A stretch of DNA of 64,000 nucleotides, from the NCBI RefSeq assembly GCF_001513955.1, contig NZ_KQ948149.1, forward strand, positions 815,690-879,689, written 5' to 3'. This stretch comes from Streptomyces pseudovenezuelae (lineage in GTDB: Bacteria; Actinomycetota; Actinomycetes; Streptomycetales; Streptomycetaceae). Below are positions 27,283 to 34,494 of the stretch, one piece after another. Both the position numbers and the translations under genes were made by a program. The notes beneath the pieces are model-generated. The model was not told the origin of the DNA, made no database searches, and worked only from the letters and a program-made list of their open reading frames with translations. Each line of letters begins with the position of its first letter. The first letter of the stretch is position 1.

Positions 27283-28335
27283 GTGAAGCGCCTGAAGTGG
27301 CCGGCCTGGATGCCGGTCGACCCGTACATCCTGCTGCTGCTCGGCACGGTGGGCCTCGCGGCCCTCGTACCGGCGCGCGGGACCTCCGCGGACGTGGCCT
27401 CCGGAGCCTCCACGGCGGCGATCGCCTTCCTCTTCTTCCTGTACGGCGCCCGTCTGTCCACCCGTGAGGCCCTGGACGGCCTCAAGCACTGGCGGCTCCA
27501 TGTCACGGTCCTCGCCTGTACGTTCGTGATCTTCCCGCTGCTGGGCCTCGCCGCCCGCGGACTCGTCCCGGTCTTCCTGACGAACCCCCTTTACCAGGGA
27601 CTGCTCTTCCTCACCCTGGTCCCCTCCACCATCCAGTCCTCGATCGCCTTCACCTCGATGGCCCGCGGCAACGTGCCCGCCGCGATCTGCGCCGGCTCCT
27701 TCTCCTCCCTGGTCGGCATCGTCGTCACCCCGCTCCTCGCCGCCGCCCTGCTCGGCAACAGCGGCGGCGGGTTCTCGGCCGACTCGCTGATGAAGATCGT
27801 GCTCCAGCTGCTGGTGCCGTTCGTGGCGGGCCAATTGCTGCGCCGCTGGATCGGCCGCTTCGTCACCCGCCACAAGAAGGTCCTCGGTCTCGTCGACCGC
27901 GGATCGATCCTGCTGGTCGTCTACACCGCGTTCAGCGAGGGCATGGTCCAGGGCATCTGGCACCAGGTGAGCCCGCTCCGGCTCGGCGGGCTGCTGATCG
28001 TCGAGGCCGTCCTGCTCGCCCTGATGCTCGCCCTGACCTGGTACGGCGCCAAGGCGCTGCGCTTCGGCCGCGAGGACCGCATCGCCATCCAGTTCGCGGG
28101 CTCGAAGAAGTCCCTCGCCTCCGGACTGCCCATGGCCAGCGTCCTGTTCGGCGCGCACGCCTCACTCGCCGTGCTGCCGCTGATGCTGTTCCACCAGATG
28201 CAGCTGATGGTCTGCGCGGTCATCGCCAAGCGCCGCTCGCACGACCCGGTCCCGGACGAGGCCCGGGAGGTCAGCGCGCCCGAGTCAACCGCAGCGTCAC
28301 GAACCGCGGTCGGTACAGCGACACGTTCCGGCTGA
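27283..28335 (+). CDS. Bile acid:sodium symporter (SBF-like/YfeH type) membrane transporter
   Basis: 350 residues from the GTG at 27283, behind TGGAG. About nine to ten hydrophobic helices with the SBF-like pattern: AFLFFLYGARLSTREAL in helix 2, FLTLVPSTIQSSIAFTSMARGN (the crossover region, here split by a Pro-Ser), and a late IQFAGSKKSLASGLPMA segment with VLFGA. Members carry organic anions with sodium and some are linked to arsenic or pantoate uptake; the cargo cannot be read here. Divergence from a LysR gene suggests substrate-induced expression. The last 65 bp overlap the convergent gene. Confidence 0.85.
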   Translation: MKRLKWPAWMPVDPYILLLLGTVGLAALVPARGTSADVASGASTAAIAFLFFLYGARLSTREALDGLKHWRLHVTVLACTFVIFPLLGLAARGLVPVFLTNPLYQGLLFLTLVPSTIQSSIAFTSMARGNVPAAICAGSFSSLVGIVVTPLLAAALLGNSGGGFSADSLMKIVLQLLVPFVAGQLLRRWIGRFVTRHKKVLGLVDRGSILLVVYTAFSEGMVQGIWHQVSPLRLGGLLIVEAVLLALMLALTWYGAKALRFGREDRIAIQFAGSKKSLASGLPMASVLFGAHASLAVLPLMLFHQMQLMVCAVIAKRRSHDPVPDEAREVSAPESTAASRTAVGTATRSG

Positions 28336-29497
28336 GCTGCGCCGCGGCGGCCCCCGTCTCCAGCCAGTTGACGTCGTAGCTGAGCACCAGCCGCCCCCCG
28401 CCGCTGAGTTCGAGGTGCGCCTGCGGGTTGTAGGCCGCGACCTGACCGGAGGGCAGGGCCGGGGCGAAGTCCTTCTGCGGACCGTGCCACGGTCCGGTGA
28501 GGGAGCAGGCCCAGTACGAGGTCACGGCCGCGAGCCCCTTCGCGCCCGCCGCCATGGTGAACAGCACGTACGTCCCGTCCCGCCGTACGACGGAGAAGGC
28601 GCTGCCCACCCCGGTGCGCCGCCCGTCCCCGAGCACCGGGCGCGGACGGGCCCCGGTGGTCCACTCCGAGCCGTCCCAGTACTCCCAGGCGCCCGGTTCG
28701 GCGAGCCCGCCCTCCGGTACCCGGGCCACGTACGCCGAGGAGGCGGAACGGGACGCGGCCCGGCCGTCGTCGCCACCGAAGACGTACGTCCACCCGCCGT
28801 CCTCGACCAGCGTGGTCCCGAACAGCACCCGGCGGGACGGGTCCTTGACCCGCTGCTCGTCGAGGACCTTGGTGATCGACTCGACGCGCAGGTCGGGCAG
28901 CGTGAGCGTGGCCACCTCGGTGGCGGCCGGGACACCGTAGATCCAGGGGTACTGGCCCGCCGTCCGCACCCACAGCAGCACCCGCAGGACCTGTTCGTCC
29001 GAGCCGGGGGAGCGGGGTTCGACGCGGGCCGCGACCGGCCAGCGCCACTGGTTCGGGCCGGGGTCCGGGAACAGGGGCGCCGGGAGGGTGGCCTCCAGGC
29101 GGCCGTCGCGCATCAGCACCGCCGAGTTGCGCACCAGGGGAGCGGTGGAGTCGCGCCAGGCGTGCGACTCGCCGAGCGGGTTGGGCGGCCCGTACACCTG
29201 GCCGAGATAGGTGTCGGAGAACAGCCACAGCAGCCGCCCGTCGGGCAGCCGCACCGAGTGGGTGCCGTCGCCGCCGGTCCAGTCGTCGCCGCGGGCGCCG
29301 TCGTCGCCGTAGCGCGCGAACTCGCCGGTGAGGCGGTCGTCCGCCGACCAGGAGCCGACGGCGAGCGGTGTGCAGTCGCCGCCGTCCCGCCCGTCGCCGT
29401 CCGGAAGGGCGGTCAGCAGCACGGCTCCGAGCACCAGCGCCAGCAGCAGACCGACGCCGGTGCCGGTTCGCTGACGTGCTCGTGCGTCCTCGGGCAC
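28271..29497 (-). CDS. Membrane-anchored or secreted DUF4185-like propeller protein
   Basis: 408 residues from a GTG at 29497. One N-terminal hydrophobic segment (about 10-35, VGLLLALVLGAVLLTAL) is a signal anchor or uncleaved signal. The rest resembles the five-bladed GH43/DUF4185-type fold, with HSVRLPDGRLLWLFSDTYLG, TYVFGGDDGRA, VLFTMAAGAKGLAAVTSYWA and AYNPQAHLELSGGGRLVLSYD. Retained acidic residues make a glycoside-hydrolase-like extracellular role possible, but no catalytic triad can be assigned. Its 3' end overlaps the convergent transporter gene by 65 bp. A longer start at 29617 is in frame but gives an Arg-rich tail. Confidence 0.65.
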   Translation of the reverse strand: MPEDARARQRTGTGVGLLLALVLGAVLLTALPDGDGRDGGDCTPLAVGSWSADDRLTGEFARYGDDGARGDDWTGGDGTHSVRLPDGRLLWLFSDTYLGQVYGPPNPLGESHAWRDSTAPLVRNSAVLMRDGRLEATLPAPLFPDPGPNQWRWPVAARVEPRSPGSDEQVLRVLLWVRTAGQYPWIYGVPAATEVATLTLPDLRVESITKVLDEQRVKDPSRRVLFGTTLVEDGGWTYVFGGDDGRAASRSASSAYVARVPEGGLAEPGAWEYWDGSEWTTGARPRPVLGDGRRTGVGSAFSVVRRDGTYVLFTMAAGAKGLAAVTSYWACSLTGPWHGPQKDFAPALPSGQVAAYNPQAHLELSGGGRLVLSYDVNWLETGAAAAQLSRNVSLYRPRFVTLRLTRAR

Positions 29498-29508
29498 GGT
29501 CCGCGACG

Positions 29509-29613
29509 TTAGCGGCTCTCGCGCACCCGGTCCATGGGCAGCCACAGGACGGTGTCCCCGGGGGCGGCGCCCGCGCCGGTGATCTCCGCGTCGCTCAGGG
29601 CCCGGTCCTCGCC
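29509..29613 (-). other. Short coding-like remnant, function not recognised
   Basis: A 34-codon frame between an in-frame TGA (29614-29616) and TAA (29509-29511) has no start codon but reads like real protein: ALSDAEITGAGAAPGDTVL followed by WLPMDRVRESR. It fits the tail of a gene whose 5' part was lost next to the oxidoreductase gene. Confidence 0.25.
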
Positions 29614-29638
29614 TCACAAGAACCCCGCGCGTGTCCCG

Positions 29639-30556
29639 TCATGGACGGAGTACGACCTTCCCGAGGTTGCTCCGCGACTCGATCACCTCGTGCGCCCGCG
29701 CCACGTCCTCCAGGGCGAACTCCCCGTGCACAACGGGCCGAAGGGTGCCGTCCAGGAACATCCGCCACAGCTCCCGCCGCCACCGCTCGTACAACTCCGG
29801 CCGCTCGCGGGCGATCCGCGCCATCTGGAAGCCCGTCACGGACTTGGCGCCGACGAGGAGGTCGTACGCCCGGATCGTCCCGCCGCCCGAGCTGTACGCC
29901 ACCAGCCGCCCGCCCGGGGCCAGGGCGGCGAGCGCGGGGGTGAGCAGCTCGCCGCCGACCGCGTCGAGGACGTAGTCGACGGGGTCTCCCCAACTGCCCT
30001 CGCCGTAAAGGGCGGTGGAGTCGGCGCCGAGCGAGCGCACGAACTCCGCCTTGGCCGGGCCGGACACCGCTCCCACCACCCGGGAGGCGCCCCGGGCCCG
30101 TGCGAGCTGCACGGCGAGGTGGCCGACCCCGCTCGCCGCCGCCGTGACCAGTGCCGCCTCTCCTCGCCCGGGGCGTGCCGCCTCCAGCGCGCCGAGCGCG
30201 ACCAGACCGCTGCGGACCAGGGCGACCGCGTCGACCGCCGAGGCGCCGTCGGGGACCGGCGAGGCCATGGGCTCCCGCAGCAGCGCGAAGTCGGCGTAAC
30301 CGTGGCCGAAGCACAGGCCCGTGACGCGTTCGCCGGGCCGGAAGCGGGTGACCCCTGCGCCCACGGACACGACCTCACCGGCGAGCTCGCCGCCGAGCGG
30401 CACCGGCTCCGCGGCCTCGGTCACCTTGCGGACGACGGGCAGGGTGACGCCGATCGCCGTGCAGCGCACGAGGAGCTCGCCCGGGCCCGGCGCGGGGACC
30501 GGCGCCTCCTCCAGGAACAGCGGGCCACCCGTGGACTCGTAACGGACACGACGCAT
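29639..30556 (-). CDS. Zinc-independent MDR-family quinone oxidoreductase / alcohol dehydrogenase-like
   Basis: NADPH-dependent medium-chain reductase of 305 residues; ATG at 30556 follows GGGGGAGG. N-terminal GroES-like domain with GELLVRCTAIGV and PLGGELAGEVVSVGAGV, then a Rossmann domain with AAASGVGHLAVQLARARGA, VLDAVGG and PGGRLVAYSSGGG. Structural-zinc cysteines are absent, as in quinone reductase (QOR) members. It is divergent from a MarR regulator and the shared 89-bp gap carries a perfect 21-bp-arm inverted repeat. The likely role is detoxification of quinones or electrophiles under MarR repression. Confidence 0.87.
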   Translation of the reverse strand: MRRVRYESTGGPLFLEEAPVPAPGPGELLVRCTAIGVTLPVVRKVTEAAEPVPLGGELAGEVVSVGAGVTRFRPGERVTGLCFGHGYADFALLREPMASPVPDGASAVDAVALVRSGLVALGALEAARPGRGEAALVTAAASGVGHLAVQLARARGASRVVGAVSGPAKAEFVRSLGADSTALYGEGSWGDPVDYVLDAVGGELLTPALAALAPGGRLVAYSSGGGTIRAYDLLVGAKSVTGFQMARIARERPELYERWRRELWRMFLDGTLRPVVHGEFALEDVARAHEVIESRSNLGKVVLRP

Positions 30557-30574
30557 CGATCCGACCTCCCCCTG

Positions 30575-30627
30575 ATTCATTGGACTTCCCAACGATAAGC
30601 AGCAAGTCGTTGGGAAGTCCAATGAAT
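30575..30627. promoter_or_regulatory. Perfect 21-bp-arm inverted repeat, MarR operator region
   Basis: Arms 30575-30595 and 30607-30627 are exact reverse complements around an 11-base spacer TAAGCAGCAAG. Each arm holds TTGGACTTCCCAA (or its complement), itself a 13-bp near-palindrome suited to one MarR dimer. The site spans the core of the divergent promoters. Confidence 0.85.
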
Positions 30628-30639
30628 AGTGGCTAGGCT
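30610..30639 (+). promoter_or_regulatory. Likely promoter of the MarR gene, leaderless type
   Basis: TTGGGA (30610-30615) and TAGGCT (30634-30639) are separated by 18 bp, and the ATG at 30646 begins 7 bases after the -10 box. Transcription would start at or next to the A of ATG. The -35 lies inside the right operator arm, so repressor binding would block it. Confidence 0.6.
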
Positions 30640-30645
30640 GGCCCC

Positions 30646-31083
30646 ATGGCCGAAGCACCCCTGCCCGCGATCCGCTCCCTTCCCAGCTGGCTGCTGGGGC
30701 GTGCCGCCGCCCGCGGACGGGCCCTGGTGGCCGAGGCGCTGGCCGCCGAGGGCGTGAAGATGTGGCACCACGTGGTGCTCTCCGCCGTCCGTGACCTGGC
30801 CCCCGTGGCCCAGGCCGACCTCGGCCGCGCGGTGCGACTCGACCCCAAGGACCTGGTCGGCGTCCTCAACGACCTCCAGTCGGCCGGACTCGTCCTGCGC
30901 GAACCGGACCCCGCCGACCGCCGTAAGAACGCGGTGTCCCTCACCGACGAGGGGACGCAGCTGCTGGAACGCTGCGAGAGGGTGGCCCGCCAGGCCAACG
31001 AAGAGCTGCTGGCCCCCCTCTCCGCCGACGAACGCCTGCGATTCATGGGCCTGTTGATCCGGATCTCCGGCACGGAGGGCTGA
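30646..31083 (+). CDS. MarR-family transcriptional regulator
   Basis: 145 residues with the MarR winged-helix fold: dimerisation helix at the start (PAIRSLPSWLLGRAAARGRA), recognition region AQADLGRAVRLDPKDLVGVLNDLQ, wing REPDPADRRKNAVSLTDEG and a C-terminal dimer helix. No Shine-Dalgarno is visible, consistent with the leaderless promoter. It should repress the divergent quinone oxidoreductase and itself through the paired operator, with release by a phenolic or quinone ligand or oxidant; no regulatory Cys is present, which favours a small-molecule ligand. Confidence 0.92.
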   Translation: MAEAPLPAIRSLPSWLLGRAAARGRALVAEALAAEGVKMWHHVVLSAVRDLAPVAQADLGRAVRLDPKDLVGVLNDLQSAGLVLREPDPADRRKNAVSLTDEGTQLLERCERVARQANEELLAPLSADERLRFMGLLIRISGTEG

Positions 31084-31102
31084 TCGCGGATAACGTTCCG
31101 TC

Positions 31103-31630
31103 ATGACCGGACCCCTCGCGCTCGATCCCGCGCGCAGCGCCCTCGTACTCGTCGATCTGATGGACCGGATCGTCGCGCTGCCCCTGGAACCCCGCAAAGG
31201 CACCGAAGTACTCACCGCCGCCCAGGAGTTGGCGACCGCCTTCCGTGCCGTCGGCGCACCCGTCGTGCTCGTGCGCGTCGAACGGCCCGGTGTCACCGAG
31301 CAGCCACCCGGCAGCGGCCTGGTGCCCGGTCTCGCCCACCCGGGCGACATCGAGATCGTGAAGCGGACCATCGGCGCCTTCCAGGGCACGGACCTGGACG
31401 CACGCCTGCGCGAACGCGGCGTCAGCACCCTGGTGTTCGGCGGCATCGCCACCAACCTCGGCGTCGAGTCCACCGCCCGCGCCGCCCTCGACCTCGGCTA
31501 CGACCTCGTCCTCGTGGAGGACGCCACGGCCGCCCTCACCGTAGCCGAGCACGAGTCCTCGACACGGCTCGACTTCCCGCGCCTGGGCACGGTGGTGACG
31601 GTGGATCAGGTGCGCTTCGTGGCGGGCTGA
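31103..31630 (+). CDS. Isochorismatase-like hydrolase lacking the nucleophilic Cys
   Basis: 175-residue cysteine-hydrolase-superfamily protein. The Asp (SALVLVDLMDRI) and Lys (EIVKRTIGAF) of the catalytic triad are present, but the position of the Cys reads GGIATNLGVESTARAA, with Gly instead of Cys. The same GIxTNxGVESTAR pattern occurs in YecD-type relatives, so this is a family trait and not a recent mutation. Chemistry is therefore uncertain. It follows the MarR gene by 19 bp and may be co-transcribed with it. Confidence 0.82.
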   Translation: MTGPLALDPARSALVLVDLMDRIVALPLEPRKGTEVLTAAQELATAFRAVGAPVVLVRVERPGVTEQPPGSGLVPGLAHPGDIEIVKRTIGAFQGTDLDARLRERGVSTLVFGGIATNLGVESTARAALDLGYDLVLVEDATAALTVAEHESSTRLDFPRLGTVVTVDQVRFVAG

Positions 31631-31634
31631 CCGT

Positions 31635-32354
31635 TCAGACCAGGACCGTCCCGCCGTCCACGAGCACCACCGAGCCGGTGCTGAAACCGCCGCGCATCAG
31701 ATAGAGATACGCCTCGGCGACCTCCTCCGGCTCGCCGACCCGGCCGACCGGAAGCGTCCGGGCGGCGGACGCGAACAGGCCGTCGCGCTCCTGTGCCGGC
31801 AGCTCCCGCCACAGCTCGGTGCGGACCACCCCGGGCTCGACCACGTTGACCCGGATCGGGGCCAGTTCCAGGGCCAGCGCCCGGGTCAGCGACTCCATCG
31901 CCCCGGCCAGGCCCGCCACCACACTCGTGCCCGGCATCGGCCGGCGCGCGACGGTACCCGTGGTGAGCACGACCGACCCGCCCTCCCGGATGAGCGGCGC
32001 CGCGTGCTTGACGGCCGTGACCGCGCCCCACAGCCGGGTCTCCAGAAAACTCCGCGCCCGGTCGAGGTCGGTCTCGGCCAACGGCTCGAACCGCAGCGGT
32101 TCGCCCGCCGTGAAGACGAGGTGGTCGAACGCGCCCGTCCGCGCGAAGAAGGCCCGCACACCGGCCTCCGAGGTGACGTCGAGGACGTCCCCCGAGGCTC
32201 CCGGCGGCAACTGCTTCAGTGCCGCGTCCACACTCTCCCTCCGGCGTGAGGCGACCACCACCTCGGCCCCGTCCCGGGCCGCCGCCTCCGCCACCGCCAG
32301 ACCGATCCCCGACGTACCGCCGACCACGACGATCCGCTGTCCCCGCAGGCTCAT
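31635..32354 (-). CDS. Atypical SDR oxidoreductase without the Tyr-Lys pair
   Basis: 239 residues from ATG 32354, behind GGGAG. The Rossmann N-terminus is intact (VVVGGTSGIGLAVAEAAARDGAEVVVASRR) and DVTSEAGV is normal, but the catalytic segment reads GTVARRPMPGTSVVAGLAGAM where Y-x3-K is expected. It ends with the usual VDGGTVLV. A binding or unusual redox role is possible. It is divergent from a LysR regulator with an excellent T-N11-A operator, so it is probably that regulator's target. Confidence 0.83.
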   Translation of the reverse strand: MSLRGQRIVVVGGTSGIGLAVAEAAARDGAEVVVASRRRESVDAALKQLPPGASGDVLDVTSEAGVRAFFARTGAFDHLVFTAGEPLRFEPLAETDLDRARSFLETRLWGAVTAVKHAAPLIREGGSVVLTTGTVARRPMPGTSVVAGLAGAMESLTRALALELAPIRVNVVEPGVVRTELWRELPAQERDGLFASAARTLPVGRVGEPEEVAEAYLYLMRGGFSTGSVVLVDGGTVLV

Positions 32355-32430
32355 GCCGTTCTCCCTTCCGTGGGTGTCCGGCTTCCAGCCTGCGGGCGCT
32401 CCCGCCGCCCCGTCCAAGACCTCTTCCGAC

Positions 32431-32459
32431 CTCGGCGATACCCTGGAGGTATCGCCGAG
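32431..32459. promoter_or_regulatory. LysR operator: 12-bp perfect arms with T-N11-A core
   Basis: CTCGGCGATACC and GGTATCGCCGAG are exact inverted repeats around CTGGA. The inner ATACC-N5-GGTAT contains the LysR T-N11-A signature. It lies 14 bp from the LysR start and 76 bp from the divergent SDR start, the usual arrangement for autorepression plus activation. Confidence 0.85.
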
Positions 32460-32473
32460 GGAAAGGGACGGAC

Positions 32474-33319
32474 ATGGACCTCGACCTGCGGAAAGTGCGC
32501 TATTTCGTCGCGGTGGCCGAGCTGCTGCACTTCGGGCGGGCGGCCGAACGGCTGCACATCGCCCAGCCGGTCCTGAGCCGCCAGATCAGGGCTCTGGAGA
32601 AGGACCTGGGCGCCGAACTGTTCCGACGCGACAGTCACGGCGTCACCCTGACCCCGGCCGGGCGCCAACTCCTCGACGACGCCCGGCACCTGCTCACCGT
32701 CGCGGACGGCACCCGGCGCCGGGTCCACCGGGCCGCCCACGGACCGCACCGCCTGGTCGTCGGCTTCCGCGCGGGCATCGTCCTGTCCCACGCCCTGCGC
32801 GCGTTCTGCGCCACCCGCCCCGACGTCGCCGTCGAAGCGCGCCGGGTCGAGTGGGACGACCAGGAGGACCTCATCCTCGACGGCACCGTCGACCTCGCCT
32901 ACGTACGGCTCCCCGTCCGCGAGCGCGGCCTGGAGCTGCTGCCGCTGTTCACCGAGAGCCGCGTGGCGATGCTCCCCGCGGACCACCGGCTCGCCGGCAA
33001 GCAGGAGTTGCTGCTGGCCGACCTGGCCGACGAGCCCCGGCTGCGGTACGCCGATCCCGGCCCCGACGACGTCCCGATCCGCACCATCGAGGAGAAGTTC
33101 GAGCGCGTGGTGGCCGGACAGGGCATCACCCTCGTCCCCGAGTCCGTCGCCCGGCAGTACTCCCGGCCGGACATCACCTACGTCCCGGTCCAGGACGCGG
33201 AGCCGGACCAGGTGCTCCTGGCCTGGGCGGTGAACCAGCGGTCATCGCTGGTCGAAGCGTTCGTCGAGGCCCTCGCCGAGGAGTCGGTCAGCTCTGGGCC
33301 GCCGTCGCCGCGAGGGTGA
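32474..33319 (+). CDS. LysR-family transcriptional regulator
   Basis: 281 residues from ATG 32474 behind AAGGGA. HTH at about residues 4-62 (LRKVRYFVAVAELLHFGRAAERLHIAQ, then QPVLSRQIRALEKDLGAELF, quoted in two parts) and a two-lobe effector-binding domain to about residue 270 with ITLVPESVARQ near the end. The N-terminal pattern is that of the aromatic-catabolism/CatR-like branch. It is divergent from the atypical SDR, with the strong dyad between them. Its 3' end overlaps convergent fdhD by 32 bp. Confidence 0.92.
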   Translation: MDLDLRKVRYFVAVAELLHFGRAAERLHIAQPVLSRQIRALEKDLGAELFRRDSHGVTLTPAGRQLLDDARHLLTVADGTRRRVHRAAHGPHRLVVGFRAGIVLSHALRAFCATRPDVAVEARRVEWDDQEDLILDGTVDLAYVRLPVRERGLELLPLFTESRVAMLPADHRLAGKQELLLADLADEPRLRYADPGPDDVPIRTIEEKFERVVAGQGITLVPESVARQYSRPDITYVPVQDAEPDQVLLAWAVNQRSSLVEAFVEALAEESVSSGPPSPRG

Positions 33320-34136
33320 GCCGGTGTTCTCCCGCGTACACGTTCATGGAGCGGCCGCGCAGGAAGCCGATGAGGGTGAGTCCGGTTTCGGCGGCGAGGT
33401 CGACGGCGAGGGAGGAGGGTGCGGAGACGGCGGCGAGGACCGGGATGCCGGCCATGACGGCTTTCTGGGCGAGTTCGAAGGACGCGCGGCCGGAGACGAG
33501 CAGGACGACGCGGCTCAGGGGGAGGTCGCCTTGCTGGAGTGCGCGGCCGATGAGTTTGTCGACGGCGTTGTGGCGGCCGACGTCCTCGCGTATGTCGAGG
33601 AGTTCGCCGTGTTCGGTGAAGAGGGCGGCGGCGTGCAGGCCTCCGGTGCGGTCGAAGACGCGCTGGGCCGCGCGGAGCCGGTCGGGGAGGTCGGCGAGGA
33701 GGTCGGGGTCGATACGGACGGGGGGAGTGTCGGAGACGGGCCAGCGGGTCGTCGTACGGACCGCGTCGAGGCTGGCTTTGCCGCACAGGCCGCAGGAGGA
33801 GGTGGTGTAGACGTTGCGTTCGAGGGTGATGTCGGGGATCACCACGCCGGGGGCGGTCTTGACGTCGACGACGTTGTAGGTGTTGGAGCCGTCCACGGTC
33901 GCGCCGGCGCAGTAGACGATGTTCTGCAGGTCGCTCTGCTGGGCCAGGACGCCTTCGCTGACGAGGAAGCCGGTGGCGAGGGCGAAGTCGTCGCCGGGGG
34001 TGCGCATGGTGATGGCGAGGGGTTTGCCGTTGAGGCGGATCTCGAGTGGTTCCTCGGCGACCAGGGTGTCCGGGCGGGACGAGACCGCCCCGTCGCGGAT
34101 GCGGATCACCTTGCGTCGTTCCGTGACTCGTCCCAT
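33288..34136 (-). CDS. fdhD: FdhD, formate dehydrogenase sulfurtransferase
   Basis: Full-length 282-residue FdhD, which passes sulfur from a cysteine desulfurase to the molybdenum cofactor of formate dehydrogenase. The essential CxxC loop is present in TTSSCGLCGKASLDAV; DIREDVGRHNAVDKLIG and VLLVSGRASFELAQKA are family hallmarks, as is the SMNVYAGE tail. The start is ATG 34136. Directly upstream on the same strand is only a remnant of the Fe-S subunit, and no formate dehydrogenase catalytic gene accompanies it. A second, broken fdhD tail lies at 58.1 kb. It may serve a formate dehydrogenase elsewhere in the genome or be a relic. Confidence 0.95.
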   Translation of the reverse strand: MGRVTERRKVIRIRDGAVSSRPDTLVAEEPLEIRLNGKPLAITMRTPGDDFALATGFLVSEGVLAQQSDLQNIVYCAGATVDGSNTYNVVDVKTAPGVVIPDITLERNVYTTSSCGLCGKASLDAVRTTTRWPVSDTPPVRIDPDLLADLPDRLRAAQRVFDRTGGLHAAALFTEHGELLDIREDVGRHNAVDKLIGRALQQGDLPLSRVVLLVSGRASFELAQKAVMAGIPVLAAVSAPSSLAVDLAAETGLTLIGFLRGRSMNVYAGEHRLTLAATAAQS

Positions 34137-34143
34137 ATGTGTC

Positions 34144-34281
34144 TCAGTCCCGGTTCTGTATGTGCTGATAGCCGAAACGGCCCTTGCTGCAGAGGCTGCC
34201 CCGGGCCACCGACGCGTCGAGGGCGGCGGTGACCTTCACGGTCTCATTGTCCTGCACAAGGAGCGTGAGACCGCAGTCCGT
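34144..34281 (-). pseudogene. C-terminal remnant of a formate dehydrogenase Fe-S subunit/domain
   Basis: A start-less reading frame ending at TGA 34144-34146, 7 bp before fdhD, encodes TDCGLTLLVQDNETVKV ... GSLCSKGRFGYQHIQNRD. This matches the end of the molybdopterin-oxidoreductase [4Fe-4S] domain: last Cys of CxxCxxxC, then LC-KGRFG. The first two cluster cysteines and everything upstream are gone. The breakpoint falls just downstream of the GntR operator at 34303-34318. In streptomycetes such a protein normally precedes the catalytic subunit and fdhD. The assignment is by recalled family pattern. Confidence 0.7.
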
Positions 34282-34302
34282 ACCCCGTCCGATGTCGATG
34301 AA

Positions 34303-34318
34303 ATATTGTCTACAGTAT
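34303..34318. promoter_or_regulatory. GntR/FCD operator motif, copy 1
   Basis: ATATTGTCTACAGTAT is a 16-bp near-perfect dyad (TTGT-CT-ACAG core). 15 of 16 bases match the copy at 60005-60020 and the core recurs in inverse orientation at 37113-37128. It lies in the divergent region between the Fe-S remnant/fdhD and the OFA transporter. Confidence 0.75.
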
Positions 34319-34494
34319 GTGCCGTGTTTCCTCCCGGCAAGAGTGCGGGTGCCTCCGGCAGGGGTGCGGGTGCCACCCGACCCGGCCTGGAAACCGGCCG
34401 GTTCGACCGTTCGTCGCGTCCGGGATACCGCTCATCGCATACGGTCGACGTGCCGCCTTTTCAACTACCCTGATTCTTCCTACCGTTCGGGATC

